From IMG/VR virus record IMGVR_UViG_3300011113_000640, positions 186,001 to 250,000 of that record: a stretch of 64,000 bases of DNA. One strand, given 5' to 3'. Both the position numbers and the translations under genes were made by a program. Below, in pieces: positions 1 through 7,277 of the stretch. Source of the DNA: a virus. Below the pieces are notes generated by a model. It saw nothing but the letters and a program-made list of their open reading frames with translations, searched no databases and was not told the origin of the DNA. Numbering within the stretch: the stretch's first letter is position 1; each line of letters begins with the position of its first letter.

Positions 1-29
1 ATCCCCACTGTACTTATTGTGGGGATTTT
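1..29. terminator. Hairpin with T-run at the left edge
   Basis: An 8-bp perfect stem (positions 1-8 with 19-26) around a 10-nt loop is followed on the plus strand by TTTT (26-29). It lies just beyond the stop of the minus-strand structural gene at 48-839. It could end a plus-strand transcript entering from the left. It could also act on the minus strand, but the bases needed to see a T-run there are outside the window. Confidence 0.55.
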
Positions 30-47
30 GGGTTGGCTACAAAAAAA

Positions 48-839
48 TTAAGTCTTGTAGTTTTCTACGATAGCAAGATCCAGGTTGCCTGTGCTGAGCT
101 GGCTGGTGCCTGCCCATGTGTCAACTTCGGCGCCCGACTTGGCTGTAACGCCTTCGTCGCTGAAGAAGTTGGCTGCAAACTCAACATCGTTGACCACTTG
201 TGCATAATTCCAAACATCGCCGGTGTTGGCATTGCCACCTGTGGCACCGCCAGCAAAGTTCTGCAAGAACTTGTTGGTCAGTTTGCTGATTGGTGTTTCA
301 GAAGAATCGTTGCTGAAGTAGCTGATGCTCATGTTACCAGCTGTGGGGCTTAAATCGCTGGTAAGAACACAGATACCTACTGCGTTTACACGACCAGAAC
401 CTGTGGAGCCCAAGGCAGCTGTGGCTGTGAAGATGGTTCCAAGTGCTGCGTTTGGAGCACCATAGCTGGCCCAGTCTGTGTTGCCTACCACTGTGATACG
501 ATAGGCTTGATTGGCTACCAAGGCTGTTCGGCTTGTGATATCTGCCACCAAGAATTTGTGTGAACCTTTTTGACGTATGATCTGTCCATCGGCTTCAGCG
601 AATCCTGTCACAAACACACGACACTTGACAATAGGATAGTTGGTGCTGGCCACGGTAGGAGGCTGAGCTCCGCCAACCACGCCTAGATATTCCGTGGCCG
701 AATCCCATACAGGACTAGGGTACACAGGTGCTGTCAAACTAGTTAGTGCATTGAAACCAATGTCTACACCTGGATTTGCACCGGTAGTAGAATTATAACC
801 AGTTTCGATAATTTTTTTAATTTTGAGAGGACGTCCCAT
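48..839 (-). CDS. Virion structural protein (T4-like marine phage type)
   Basis: A 263-residue protein predicted to be a virion component; I do not know its exact place. The start is the ATG at 839 because AAGGAG lies 9 nt upstream (849-854); an upstream TTG at 866 would bury this ribosome site. The N terminus (MGRPLKIKK) is basic. Around the middle are an EADG/RQKG segment and a Gly/Ala/Thr-rich stretch (TDWASYGAPNAALGTIFTAT) that recurs in phage virion proteins as a small beta-rich module. It has no Cys-rich or catalytic motif. A late-type promoter and a leader with three hairpins precede it, which fits a strongly expressed late protein. It is the last gene of the minus-strand head block, beyond major capsid and two glycosyltransferase-like genes. 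Head decoration is possible but not shown. Confidence 0.7.
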   Translation of the reverse strand: MGRPLKIKKIIETGYNSTTGANPGVDIGFNALTSLTAPVYPSPVWDSATEYLGVVGGAQPPTVASTNYPIVKCRVFVTGFAEADGQIIRQKGSHKFLVADITSRTALVANQAYRITVVGNTDWASYGAPNAALGTIFTATAALGSTGSGRVNAVGICVLTSDLSPTAGNMSISYFSNDSSETPISKLTNKFLQNFAGGATGGNANTGDVWNYAQVVNDVEFAANFFSDEGVTAKSGAEVDTWAGTSQLSTGNLDLAIVENYKT

Positions 840-867
840 TTTTGTTTTCTCCTTAAAGAAGCCCAAT

Positions 868-924
868 GCGAGTTCTAGTCGCTACGCGGTGGGGTTAATC
901 ACCGCATAAAACGCAGGATTGCGT
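868..924 (-). promoter_or_regulatory. Structured 5' leader of the 48-839 gene
   Basis: Three short hairpins lie between the late-promoter box and the ribosome site: 911-915 with 920-924 (5 bp), 886-891 with 900-905 (6 bp), and 868-871 with 879-882 (4 bp). They are perfect pairings seen by eye. They could stabilise a late mRNA or modulate translation; the role is inferred. Confidence 0.4.
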
Positions 925-931
925 TGACAAG

Positions 932-939
932 TATTTATG
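932..939 (-). promoter_or_regulatory. T4-type late promoter box CATAAATA
   Basis: CATAAATA on the minus strand matches the NATAAATA late-promoter element known from T4-like phages, which is recognised by the gp55 sigma factor. It stands about 93 nt upstream of the ATG at 839 and would give a roughly 85-nt leader. Confidence 0.65.
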
Positions 940-971
940 GCAAGGCAAATATTTTAGGTCAGTACATACAA

Positions 972-979
972 ATTAAATA
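972..979 (+). promoter_or_regulatory. Late promoter box next to the start codon at 985
   Basis: TTAAATA on the plus strand ends 5 nt before the ATG at 985, and no Shine-Dalgarno sequence intervenes. If the usual late-promoter geometry holds (start site about 6 nt after the box), the mRNA would begin at or within a base or two of the AUG. Confidence 0.5.
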
Positions 980-984
980 GAACC

Positions 985-2130
985 ATGCATACAGAAGAAC
1001 TCATAGCGTTAGGCAATCAAGCCCGAGAAGACAACAATCCAGAATTGGCCTTGCAGTACTATGTGCAGGCCTTGACTCAAGATCGCAATTCGGCAAGTGC
1101 ATTCAACAACTATGGCAATGTTTTGAGAGAGTGCGGTGATCCTGCGGGTGCCATACCTTTCTTGCAACGAAGCATAACTTTGGCTCCAGAGCATCCCACT
1201 GCGCAATTCAATTTGGCTGTGGCCTACTTGCTCATGGGCGACTACGAGCGCGGTTGGCCACAGTACGAAACACGCTGGAACTACGAACACCTGGCTGGCA
1301 CGTTGCCCAATTACACACAACCGCGTTGGACTGGACAAGATGTCCGAGACAAAACTGTGTTGATCATGGGCGAGCAAGGTCACGGTGACAACATACAGTT
1401 TGTGAGATTTGTTGAGGATATTAAAACCCGCGGCGCCCGAGTTATCTTGGCAGTCAGCGCCAGCCTCAAACCCTTGTTGCAGGGAGAGGCCATACCCGAC
1501 ATTGTTTGCCCGGGCGACGCCTTGCCAGAGTTTGATTATTGGATTCCCATAATGAGCATACCTGCTGTAGTGGGTAGCACCTTGGAAAATCTTGCTCCTG
1601 TGCAGTATTATCTCACAGCCGACACAGCATTACAACGTACCTGGCAACAACGCCTGGGACCAAAAACTCGCTTGCGTGTGGGCTTCTGTTGGTCGGGCCG
1701 CAGAGACACCTGGATCAATCGTCACAAAGGCATGCCTTTTGCAACCATGTTAGAACTGATAAAAAGAAATCCCACGTATGAATGGGTCAATCTGCAGTGC
1801 GATTGTACCCCTGAAGAAGAAGAAGCCCTGGTAGCTGCAGGAGTCACAGCTTATCCAGGTAGCATACAGAGCTTTGCAGATTCAGCGGCCTTGCTCATGC
1901 ACATGGATGTAGTCTTGAGTGTGGACACCGCTGTGGCGCACCTGGCCGGTGCATTGGGCAGACCTGTGTGGGTCATGCTGAGTCAATATGCTTTGGATTG
2001 GCGCTGGCTGTTGGATCGCGATTCAAGTCCTTGGTACACCACAGCCAGACTGTTCCGTCAACCTCAAATGGGTGATTGGAATTCTATCACTGACAAAATA
2101 CACAAATTTCTAAGCTGGTACAAGGTCTGA
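985..2130 (+). CDS. TPR protein with GT9-like glycosyltransferase domain
   Basis: A 381-residue protein. Residues about 1-105 hold tandem tetratricopeptide repeats (ALQYYVQAL, NNYGNVLRECGD, AQFNLAVAYLLMGDYERGW). Residues about 115-381 resemble the heptosyltransferase-like GT-B domain found fused to TPRs: MGEQGHGDNIQFVRF, a RVGFCWSG segment, then DVVLSVDTAVAHLAGALGRPVWV and WRWLLDRDSSPWY, the nucleotide-sugar half. These are family hallmarks, so a sugar-transfer role is likely; donor and acceptor are unknown. It stands alone on the plus strand and its last 21 bp overlap the convergent glycosyltransferase-like gene. A late-type box directly abuts its start, so it is probably expressed with virion genes, for instance to glycosylate capsid or tail proteins. 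Confidence 0.8.
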   Translation: MHTEELIALGNQAREDNNPELALQYYVQALTQDRNSASAFNNYGNVLRECGDPAGAIPFLQRSITLAPEHPTAQFNLAVAYLLMGDYERGWPQYETRWNYEHLAGTLPNYTQPRWTGQDVRDKTVLIMGEQGHGDNIQFVRFVEDIKTRGARVILAVSASLKPLLQGEAIPDIVCPGDALPEFDYWIPIMSIPAVVGSTLENLAPVQYYLTADTALQRTWQQRLGPKTRLRVGFCWSGRRDTWINRHKGMPFATMLELIKRNPTYEWVNLQCDCTPEEEEALVAAGVTAYPGSIQSFADSAALLMHMDVVLSVDTAVAHLAGALGRPVWVMLSQYALDWRWLLDRDSSPWYTTARLFRQPQMGDWNSITDKIHKFLSWYKV

Positions 2131-2997
2131 AGGGCCGTAAACACTGTCAATAAACGTAGGATCAATTCCATACCGAATTAGAACTGACCTGGTTACATCT
2201 AAACATCCAGGGTCTTCGAGTTTTCTGCTGTGTTTCCAGATAATTCTGGTGGGTTCTTGATCAAATTGCTGTGCCTGTTCGTGCATGCCTGCCAGGGTCT
2301 GATGCGTCCATCCACCCGCCGACAACATAGGTGCATCTGGATGCGTGAGAAATTTTATAGGTTTTTCGGAGTCGCAACAGGTAAACGCAAAATAGCTGTC
2401 ATATTCGGTTCCCCCTCCTATGAACATGCTGGGCCAGAGTTGATAATCTCCAAATCTGTCAATCATGTAGGTCCAAAATTTCTTTAATTGATCAACATTC
2501 CAGATCCACGGAGGCATGTTTTGTACTCCGGGTATGCGACTCATGTCTTGATCCAGCAGTTGTGTGGAATTAGGGTACACATCAAGATGCCTGAGTCCAG
2601 GCAATCGGTAGGTGGTTCGATATCGGTCTCCGGTTTTGAATGTGGCCAGGTCAGCTGGTCTCAACAAAAAATCTTTGGCATCAAGCACTATCACATCTTC
2701 AAAGCGTGAATCAAGGCTGAACATGACCTTGTTTACTGCTTGTTCTTTGTAGCCATTGCGATCTTGCACACGACCATCAACAAATTCAAGTTGCCAGTCT
2801 GGCAACAAATCACAGGCCACAGATTTGGTTTGATCATAGAATACTTGCCAATCTTGATCAGTAGTATACGGGGTTATAGAATTGACCACAACGGTGAGAA
2901 AACGATGACCTTGCCAGTTTTTGTTCAGGCAATGGCAAAACATTTTAAACTGCAGAGAATCGTGATTGTAAGTGGCAACAAGTAATTTGTGCGTCAT
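2110..2997 (-). CDS. Glycosyltransferase-like protein (DUF6492-like)
   Basis: A 295-residue protein with the layout of small GT-A-like sugar transferases. The N terminus is a beta strand (HKLLVATYNHDSLQF). A central VIVLDAKDFLL segment near residues 100-110 occupies the position of the metal-binding DxD region. A later stretch has WNVDQLKKFW and a FIGGGTEYDSYF segment, as in the uncharacterised DUF6492-type group. The assignment is by eye and the reaction is unknown. Its 3' end overlaps the convergent TPR-glycosyltransferase gene by 21 bp. It has its own late-type box 4 nt from the ATG and lies just beyond the capsid-gene terminator, so it is a separate late unit. It may cooperate with the neighbouring glycosyltransferase. 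Confidence 0.6.
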   Translation of the reverse strand: MTHKLLVATYNHDSLQFKMFCHCLNKNWQGHRFLTVVVNSITPYTTDQDWQVFYDQTKSVACDLLPDWQLEFVDGRVQDRNGYKEQAVNKVMFSLDSRFEDVIVLDAKDFLLRPADLATFKTGDRYRTTYRLPGLRHLDVYPNSTQLLDQDMSRIPGVQNMPPWIWNVDQLKKFWTYMIDRFGDYQLWPSMFIGGGTEYDSYFAFTCCDSEKPIKFLTHPDAPMLSAGGWTHQTLAGMHEQAQQFDQEPTRIIWKHSRKLEDPGCLDVTRSVLIRYGIDPTFIDSVYGPSDLVPA

Positions 2998-3001
2998 GCG
3001 T

Positions 3002-3009
3002 TATTTAAA
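3002..3009 (-). promoter_or_regulatory. Late promoter box next to the start codon at 2997
   Basis: TTTAAATA on the minus strand ends 4 nt before the ATG at 2997, the same spacing as several structural genes in this window. There is no Shine-Dalgarno sequence in the gap. Confidence 0.5.
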
Positions 3010-3031
3010 TGAACTATTGCAGGTCAACAAA

Positions 3032-3051
3032 AAAGCGCCTTGCGGCGCTTT
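3032..3051 (-). terminator. Rho-independent terminator after the major capsid gene
   Basis: An 8-bp GC-rich perfect stem (3032-3039 with 3044-3051) has a 4-nt loop. On the minus strand it is followed by TTTTTT-type sequence. It lies 45 nt past the stop of gene 23 and would end the head-gene transcript. It also separates that transcript from the downstream glycosyltransferase unit. Confidence 0.8.
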
Positions 3052-3095
3052 CTTGCTTCTTCCCATCCCTGAGAAAAATAAACTGTGTTCTCTGA

Positions 3096-4292
3096 TTAGG
3101 AGAATGACAAGTTCTGAACTGCGATCTCGCCAACATAGTCAGCTGCGTTACCAAAGCTGGATGCTGTGTTGGTCAACTCAACGAAGCCATAACGTGTCAT
3201 GAATGATACGACTGGTTCGAATGTTGTTGGGTCAAGAACAACACCGCTGCTCATTAAAGGAATATATGGGCAATAGAACGCGGCAGCATCTGCCTCGCTT
3301 GTGCCCTTATAACCTACCAACACAGAAGCTGTGTCAGAAGCATAGCTGTTTACAAACACACGCATAGCGCCATTCAATGTACCAACAAACTTGGTGTTTG
3401 TAGGTGCTTCAAATGTGCCTTCTGTTGTGCGAGCAAAAGCTGATGTTGTTGCAGATTGCAACACTGTCAAAGATGCTGGAGATACAACTGCCCAGTTACC
3501 AGCGCCACGACGTGTACGCTGAGCGATCAAGTTAGCAACGCGGTTGATCAACACTGCCAAAGCGGCATGCTCATCACCAACAAATGTTGCTGTACCAGAT
3601 ACTGTTGCTTGGTTGTATGTGTACTCTGTTGCAGCCAATGTGCTGAGCGACAAGAGAATCTCTTGATCAATCTCAGCGGTGATCTCTTGTGCAAGAGCCG
3701 CCATAATTTCAGCTTCAACATCAATACCGTGCATGGCTTGTGCATCTTGAGCAGATTCAAATGTCCAACGAGCTTGGAGTTTGCGTGTCTTAGCTTCAAC
3801 AGCTTGCTTCAAGATCTGTACGGAAATTTGCTTACCGCCTGTGCCTTCCATGGTCGCTGTGTTGTTACCAGTGTAACCTGTGGCTGTTGTGGTAGCCTGG
3901 GGTACAGTGGAGTAAGCTGTAGCGATTGTGAATGGGCTCAAAGCTTCAGAACCAGCTGCAACGCTTGTGGCGGCTGCGGATTGGTCATTCAAGCTCTGTG
4001 CATAGCGCACACGTAATGTGTGGATTTGGCCTACAGGACCTGTCATTGGCTGGACACCAACCAACTCGTTAGCAATAACAGTTGGCATTACACGACGGAT
4101 CACTGGCAGAATCACACGGTTTAATGTAGCGATGTTACCAGATACTGTGGAACCTGAACTTGCATTCTCACGCAAGTATTTCTTTGTGTTTTCAAGGATT
4201 ACGCTCATGGATGAACGCTTGGAGCCAGATAAACCCTCCAAGAGTGCGTCTTTAGTTTCGTCCCAACGACCTTCTAATAATTCTTGTGACAT
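3096..4292 (-). CDS. 23: Major capsid protein gp23
   Basis: A 398-residue homologue of T4 gp23, the hexamer-forming shell protein. The diagnostic N-terminal region is at about residues 55-100: NRVILPVIRRVMPTVIANEL, then GVQPMTGPVGQIHTLRVRY. The C-terminal part (VSFMTRYGFVEL) also fits HK97-fold T4 capsid proteins. It is shorter than T4 gp23 (521 aa), as in many marine T4-like phages. The N-terminal 50 residues probably include the propeptide removed by gp21 protease; LLEG sequences there resemble the L-x-E type of cleavage site, but no single site can be fixed. A strong AAGGAG (4299-4304) lies 6 nt before the ATG. It is last in the 20-21-22-23 run and is followed by a strong terminator. Confidence 0.96.
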   Translation of the reverse strand: MSQELLEGRWDETKDALLEGLSGSKRSSMSVILENTKKYLRENASSGSTVSGNIATLNRVILPVIRRVMPTVIANELVGVQPMTGPVGQIHTLRVRYAQSLNDQSAAATSVAAGSEALSPFTIATAYSTVPQATTTATGYTGNNTATMEGTGGKQISVQILKQAVEAKTRKLQARWTFESAQDAQAMHGIDVEAEIMAALAQEITAEIDQEILLSLSTLAATEYTYNQATVSGTATFVGDEHAALAVLINRVANLIAQRTRRGAGNWAVVSPASLTVLQSATTSAFARTTEGTFEAPTNTKFVGTLNGAMRVFVNSYASDTASVLVGYKGTSEADAAAFYCPYIPLMSSGVVLDPTTFEPVVSFMTRYGFVELTNTASSFGNAADYVGEIAVQNLSFS

Positions 4293-4319
4293 TTAAGTCT
4301 CCTTTATTAATGTCTTGGA

Positions 4320-5417
4320 TTACAGCCCTGCCAAACGCTTTAGATCGATCACGTTGGATTGTTCTTCAACTTGATCTGCATCTGGACTGCGGGCAGATTT
4401 ATCGCCAGTTGCTACGCTTACAGATTCTGTGATCACTTTACGGGCTTTCACAGTGCCTTCGGCGAGGACAGCTGGTAGATACTTTTCAAAAGCATTAGAC
4501 AAACGACTTGTCTGTACGCTTTCGAGCAAGTTCTTCATGATTTCGCGCTTCTCTTCGTTGAGAGGCGCGAGCAATTCTTCCATGGCGTTGGTACGCTGAT
4601 TGGATTCCTTGATCATGCGGATCTCGCGTTCTTTTGATTCAACAAGAACTTTTGCTTTCTTGGTGAACTGGACGGCTTCGGCCAACTTGGCATCCTTGGT
4701 TGCAATGATGTCGTGCAACTTGCGTACTTCGGCTTTCTCATTGAGATGAGTTGCGCCAAATTCTGCGGCGTATGCTTCAAAGATTCTGCGACCAAAATTG
4801 TTCTCACGAGCAACTTGGATGTCTTCTTTGAGTTGGTTGAGTTCAGCCTTGAGATGTGTGCTAACAGCCGTGGACATTTTCTGGGCGCTTTCTGTTACAA
4901 AACGTGCCTTGAGTTGTTCCAACTTGGCGCGAGCTTCTGCCACCAAACGAACTTTTGTCTCAACGACATCACGTTTGTCTTCGGCAAATTCTTGAATCTC
5001 GCGTGCAAGAGCATGAACAACGAATGATTCTAACTTCTCAATTCCTTCGTTGTGTGTCTTGCGGTCTTTACGCAGTTCGCCAATTTCTTCGGCCAGTTTG
5101 GTGATCATGAAGTTGTTAAACTTGGTTGCATCTTCTTTGATCCGGGCTTGGAACTTGACACGGTCTTCGGCCAGAGCTTGCTTTTCAGCTTGCACTGCTT
5201 GGACTTCTGCGGCTAGACCTTCTGTTACCATACGATCCAGGGCTTCTACCATCACTTGTTTGTCGTGCTCGTAGCGTTGTGCAAACTCTTCGCGGAGTTC
5301 TGCACGTACTTGTTCGCGAGCTTCATTTAACTTGGTTTCCCAAGCCTCAGTAATTTCTTGCTGAGCTTCTTCGCTTAACAGTTCGCTATCTAGTAACGGT
5401 TTAATAGCATCTTGCAT
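4320..5417 (-). CDS. 22: Prohead core scaffold protein gp22
   Basis: A 365-residue protein, highly charged and almost entirely helical or coiled-coil in appearance, as expected for the internal scaffold of the T4 prohead. The opening LLDSELLSEEAQQEITEAW and the long Glu/Lys/Ala-rich centre are typical of gp22 of T4-like phages; T4 gp22 is 269 aa. The C terminus (about residues 340-365) is a low-complexity tail. AGGAG (5426-5430) precedes the ATG and overlaps the stop region of gene 21, so the two genes are probably translationally linked. In T4 the scaffold is degraded by gp21 after assembly. Confidence 0.92.
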   Translation of the reverse strand: MQDAIKPLLDSELLSEEAQQEITEAWETKLNEAREQVRAELREEFAQRYEHDKQVMVEALDRMVTEGLAAEVQAVQAEKQALAEDRVKFQARIKEDATKFNNFMITKLAEEIGELRKDRKTHNEGIEKLESFVVHALAREIQEFAEDKRDVVETKVRLVAEARAKLEQLKARFVTESAQKMSTAVSTHLKAELNQLKEDIQVARENNFGRRIFEAYAAEFGATHLNEKAEVRKLHDIIATKDAKLAEAVQFTKKAKVLVESKEREIRMIKESNQRTNAMEELLAPLNEEKREIMKNLLESVQTSRLSNAFEKYLPAVLAEGTVKARKVITESVSVATGDKSARSPDADQVEEQSNVIDLKRLAGL

Positions 5418-5428
5418 GCTTATTTCTC

Positions 5429-6067
5429 CTAGATTTTGAGACCACGTATCAAGCGCATTACTTCGCTTTTTACGTATCTCTGTGCTTTGCCGCTCTTGGC
5501 TGGGTCCTTGAACATTTCCAACAGTCTAGCTCCGCCGGCATGATTTAACAGGCCTTCGTAGATTGCTGTGGGATATGCATTGGGGGCGCTGGGCTGAGCG
5601 ACCACATCTACAGTGACAATTTCAAAGTCACTGACATGTCCGTTGGCGTCGTTGACGTTACCGCTGCCACGACTGCTAACACCTAATTTCACACCGCTTG
5701 TGAGCATGGTTTTGACCAACTCACCCATGGGTGTGGGTAGTATCTTTAATTTTCCATAACCTGCAGGACCATCCATCCACATTTTTTCAATCATGTGGCT
5801 CACACGATCCAGATTGATCTTCAGGTCTTCGGGGTGATCTACTTCGCCCAGAACTGAATGACCAGTGGTGATCTGTTCGTTGATGGTGTCCACTGCTTTG
5901 GCTATTTCGTTGACAGGATATACTCGTTCGTTGGCATTGCGAACTCCGCCCTCAATGCAAATGCCTTTGAGGTACAGATTCTTACCAGATCCATCCGCGG
6001 CTTCCTCAGACAAGATTTCTGCTCTTGCCTGAGTGAAGCTTAGATGTTCTCTTAGATAGCGAGCCAT
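5429..6067 (-). CDS. 21: Prohead maturation protease gp21
   Basis: A 212-residue protein matching T4 gp21, the serine protease that trims the shell and destroys the scaffold. The catalytic His is visible in GEVDHPE (H78). The catalytic Ser is in GVSSRGSG (S131 or S132). Both sit at the usual spacing for this herpesvirus-like protease fold. The length matches T4 (212 aa). It lies 11 nt from gene 22 and 9 nt from the acidic core gene, in the T4 order. No clear Shine-Dalgarno precedes it, so coupling to the upstream gene is likely. Confidence 0.95.
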   Translation of the reverse strand: MARYLREHLSFTQARAEILSEEAADGSGKNLYLKGICIEGGVRNANERVYPVNEIAKAVDTINEQITTGHSVLGEVDHPEDLKINLDRVSHMIEKMWMDGPAGYGKLKILPTPMGELVKTMLTSGVKLGVSSRGSGNVNDANGHVSDFEIVTVDVVAQPSAPNAYPTAIYEGLLNHAGGARLLEMFKDPAKSGKAQRYVKSEVMRLIRGLKI

Positions 6068-6076
6068 ATCTAACTG

Positions 6077-6943
6077 TTAAGCCTTAGGAAATGGAGTTTT
6101 GGTGTTTACACCAGTGGCTTGTGCAAGGTGTGGCTTGGTAGCTGGTGTCATTTTCTTGTCACCGCCTACGCTGTTTTGCACTTTGCCAATCAACTCACCA
6201 GCTTTGGGAGCTGTGCGACCTTCGGCTGTGTCACCAGTCATTTTTACAGGACTAGCTACAGCACCTTTGGCGCCACTGTTGTTGGCATTGGTGCTCTTGG
6301 TGTTTGTGCCAGCTGGTTCAGATGTAACAGGAGCAGGAGCTTTGGCAAGATTAACTGCTTCCATCATGCCCATTTCAATTTCTTCTGAATCAGACTCTTC
6401 CTCTTCTTCGCCGTTGCCCATGTCAAAATCGGCTGTTTCTGTGTCGTCCATTTCTAAGTCGTCACCGCCCATTTCGTCACCAACTGCATCACCGCCTTCG
6501 TCGCCCATAAGGGACTCAAATTCGGCCATGAGTTCGTCTAATTTGTCTTCTAAGTCGACTACGCGATCTTCAAGATCTTCTTCGCCTTCGCCTTCTTGCA
6601 TTTCCATGCCTTGTTCTTCGGCTTCAACGTCGTTCATGAGTTCTTCATCGGCCATCATGGACTCGTCCATTTCTTCGTCTTCTTCCTCGTCCATGCGCTC
6701 TTTACGATCTTTTTTGTCGTCGTACTCGATGTCCTTGGTGACTTTCTCGCCGGCTTTTTCAGCTTTTTCGTCTTCTTTGTCAGTGGACTCGGCTTCGTCT
6801 AACTCTTCCTCTTCTTCTTCAGTCATGAGGTTTTCGTAGATTTCGCGGCTTTTTTCTACTACTATTTCGTGGAATAGTTCTTTGGCTTTCGCCTCTTCGT
6901 CGTTGATCACGTATTCGATCAACTGTTCAAATTTCGATGTCAT
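6077..6943 (-). CDS. Acidic prohead core protein (gp67/gp68 position)
   Basis: A 288-residue protein. Residues 1-40 form a compact helical segment (FEQLIEYVINDEEAKAKELF). About residues 40-195 are an extreme Glu/Asp-rich run with embedded Met and Lys. The C-terminal 90 residues are Ala/Thr/Gly-rich and probably disordered. In T4 the small prohead core proteins gp67 and gp68 lie between 20 and 21 and are acidic or charged. Position and composition point to that role, although the protein is longer than either and I cannot align it securely. AAGGAG (6949-6954) and an upstream late box support independent strong expression. The acid runs give a long antisense Ser-rich frame that is not a gene. 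Confidence 0.7.
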   Translation of the reverse strand: MTSKFEQLIEYVINDEEAKAKELFHEIVVEKSREIYENLMTEEEEEELDEAESTDKEDEKAEKAGEKVTKDIEYDDKKDRKERMDEEEDEEMDESMMADEELMNDVEAEEQGMEMQEGEGEEDLEDRVVDLEDKLDELMAEFESLMGDEGGDAVGDEMGGDDLEMDDTETADFDMGNGEEEEESDSEEIEMGMMEAVNLAKAPAPVTSEPAGTNTKSTNANNSGAKGAVASPVKMTGDTAEGRTAPKAGELIGKVQNSVGGDKKMTPATKPHLAQATGVNTKTPFPKA

Positions 6944-6976
6944 ATTATCTCCTTCGTAGGTTATGGCTCGTGATAA

Positions 6977-6984
6977 TATTTACA
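6977..6984 (-). promoter_or_regulatory. Late promoter box upstream of the core/21/22/23 run
   Basis: TGTAAATA on the minus strand is 33 nt upstream of the ATG at 6943, with AAGGAG in between. No equally good box was seen directly before genes 21, 22 or 23, so this may drive the whole run down to the terminator at 3032-3051. Confidence 0.5.
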
Positions 6985-7043
6985 TATTATCTAAAATATT
7001 GGTACTTTTGAGGTGTAAAACTGGAGGTTTTATGACTGCAATA

Positions 7044-7265
7044 TTACAGTGCAGGTGCCGCCGGCGGAGGTGCGTACTGCTTCTTGATATCTTTGAGTTT
7101 TTCTTTGTATTCAAAACTTCTTACATCATTCATCTGACGCAGTTTGTTCAACTGTTTCAGAGTCAATCGTGTCTTGCGCAGATCACCCAGGCGTGGCTGG
7201 CTATTGTCCTGCGACACATCCTGATAGGCTTCGGGGCTACGCTCGTAGATTTCGTTGAGGATCAT
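7044..7265 (-). CDS. Small conserved protein between portal and core genes
   Basis: A 73-residue basic protein starting MILNEIYERSPEAYQD, with a helical centre (RLTLKQLNKLRQMNDVRSFE) and an Ala/Pro tail. It begins 10 nt after the portal stop codon, and a longer frame that would overlap the portal gene is not needed. The sequence TAATAAATACAGT joins the portal stop, a late box and the start codon. Small charged proteins are common between genes 20 and 21 in T4-like phages. A role in the prohead core is inferred from position only. Confidence 0.7.
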   Translation of the reverse strand: MILNEIYERSPEAYQDVSQDNSQPRLGDLRKTRLTLKQLNKLRQMNDVRSFEYKEKLKDIKKQYAPPPAAPAL

Positions 7266-7269
7266 ACTG

Positions 7270-7277
7270 TATTTATT
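7270..7277 (-). promoter_or_regulatory. Late promoter box AATAAATA overlapping the portal stop
   Basis: AATAAATA on the minus strand overlaps the gene 20 stop codon and ends 4 nt before the ATG at 7265. There is no Shine-Dalgarno sequence in the gap. Confidence 0.5.

Noticed and set aside
3456-4016. 186-aa plus-strand frame opposite the major capsid gene
   Set aside because: Cys-rich composition unlike its surroundings and entirely inside gene 23, so a shadow.
6099-6839. 246-aa plus-strand frame, Ser-rich, opposite the acidic core gene
   Set aside because: It is the antisense image of Glu/Asp codons in the acidic protein, with no ribosome site and no globular composition.
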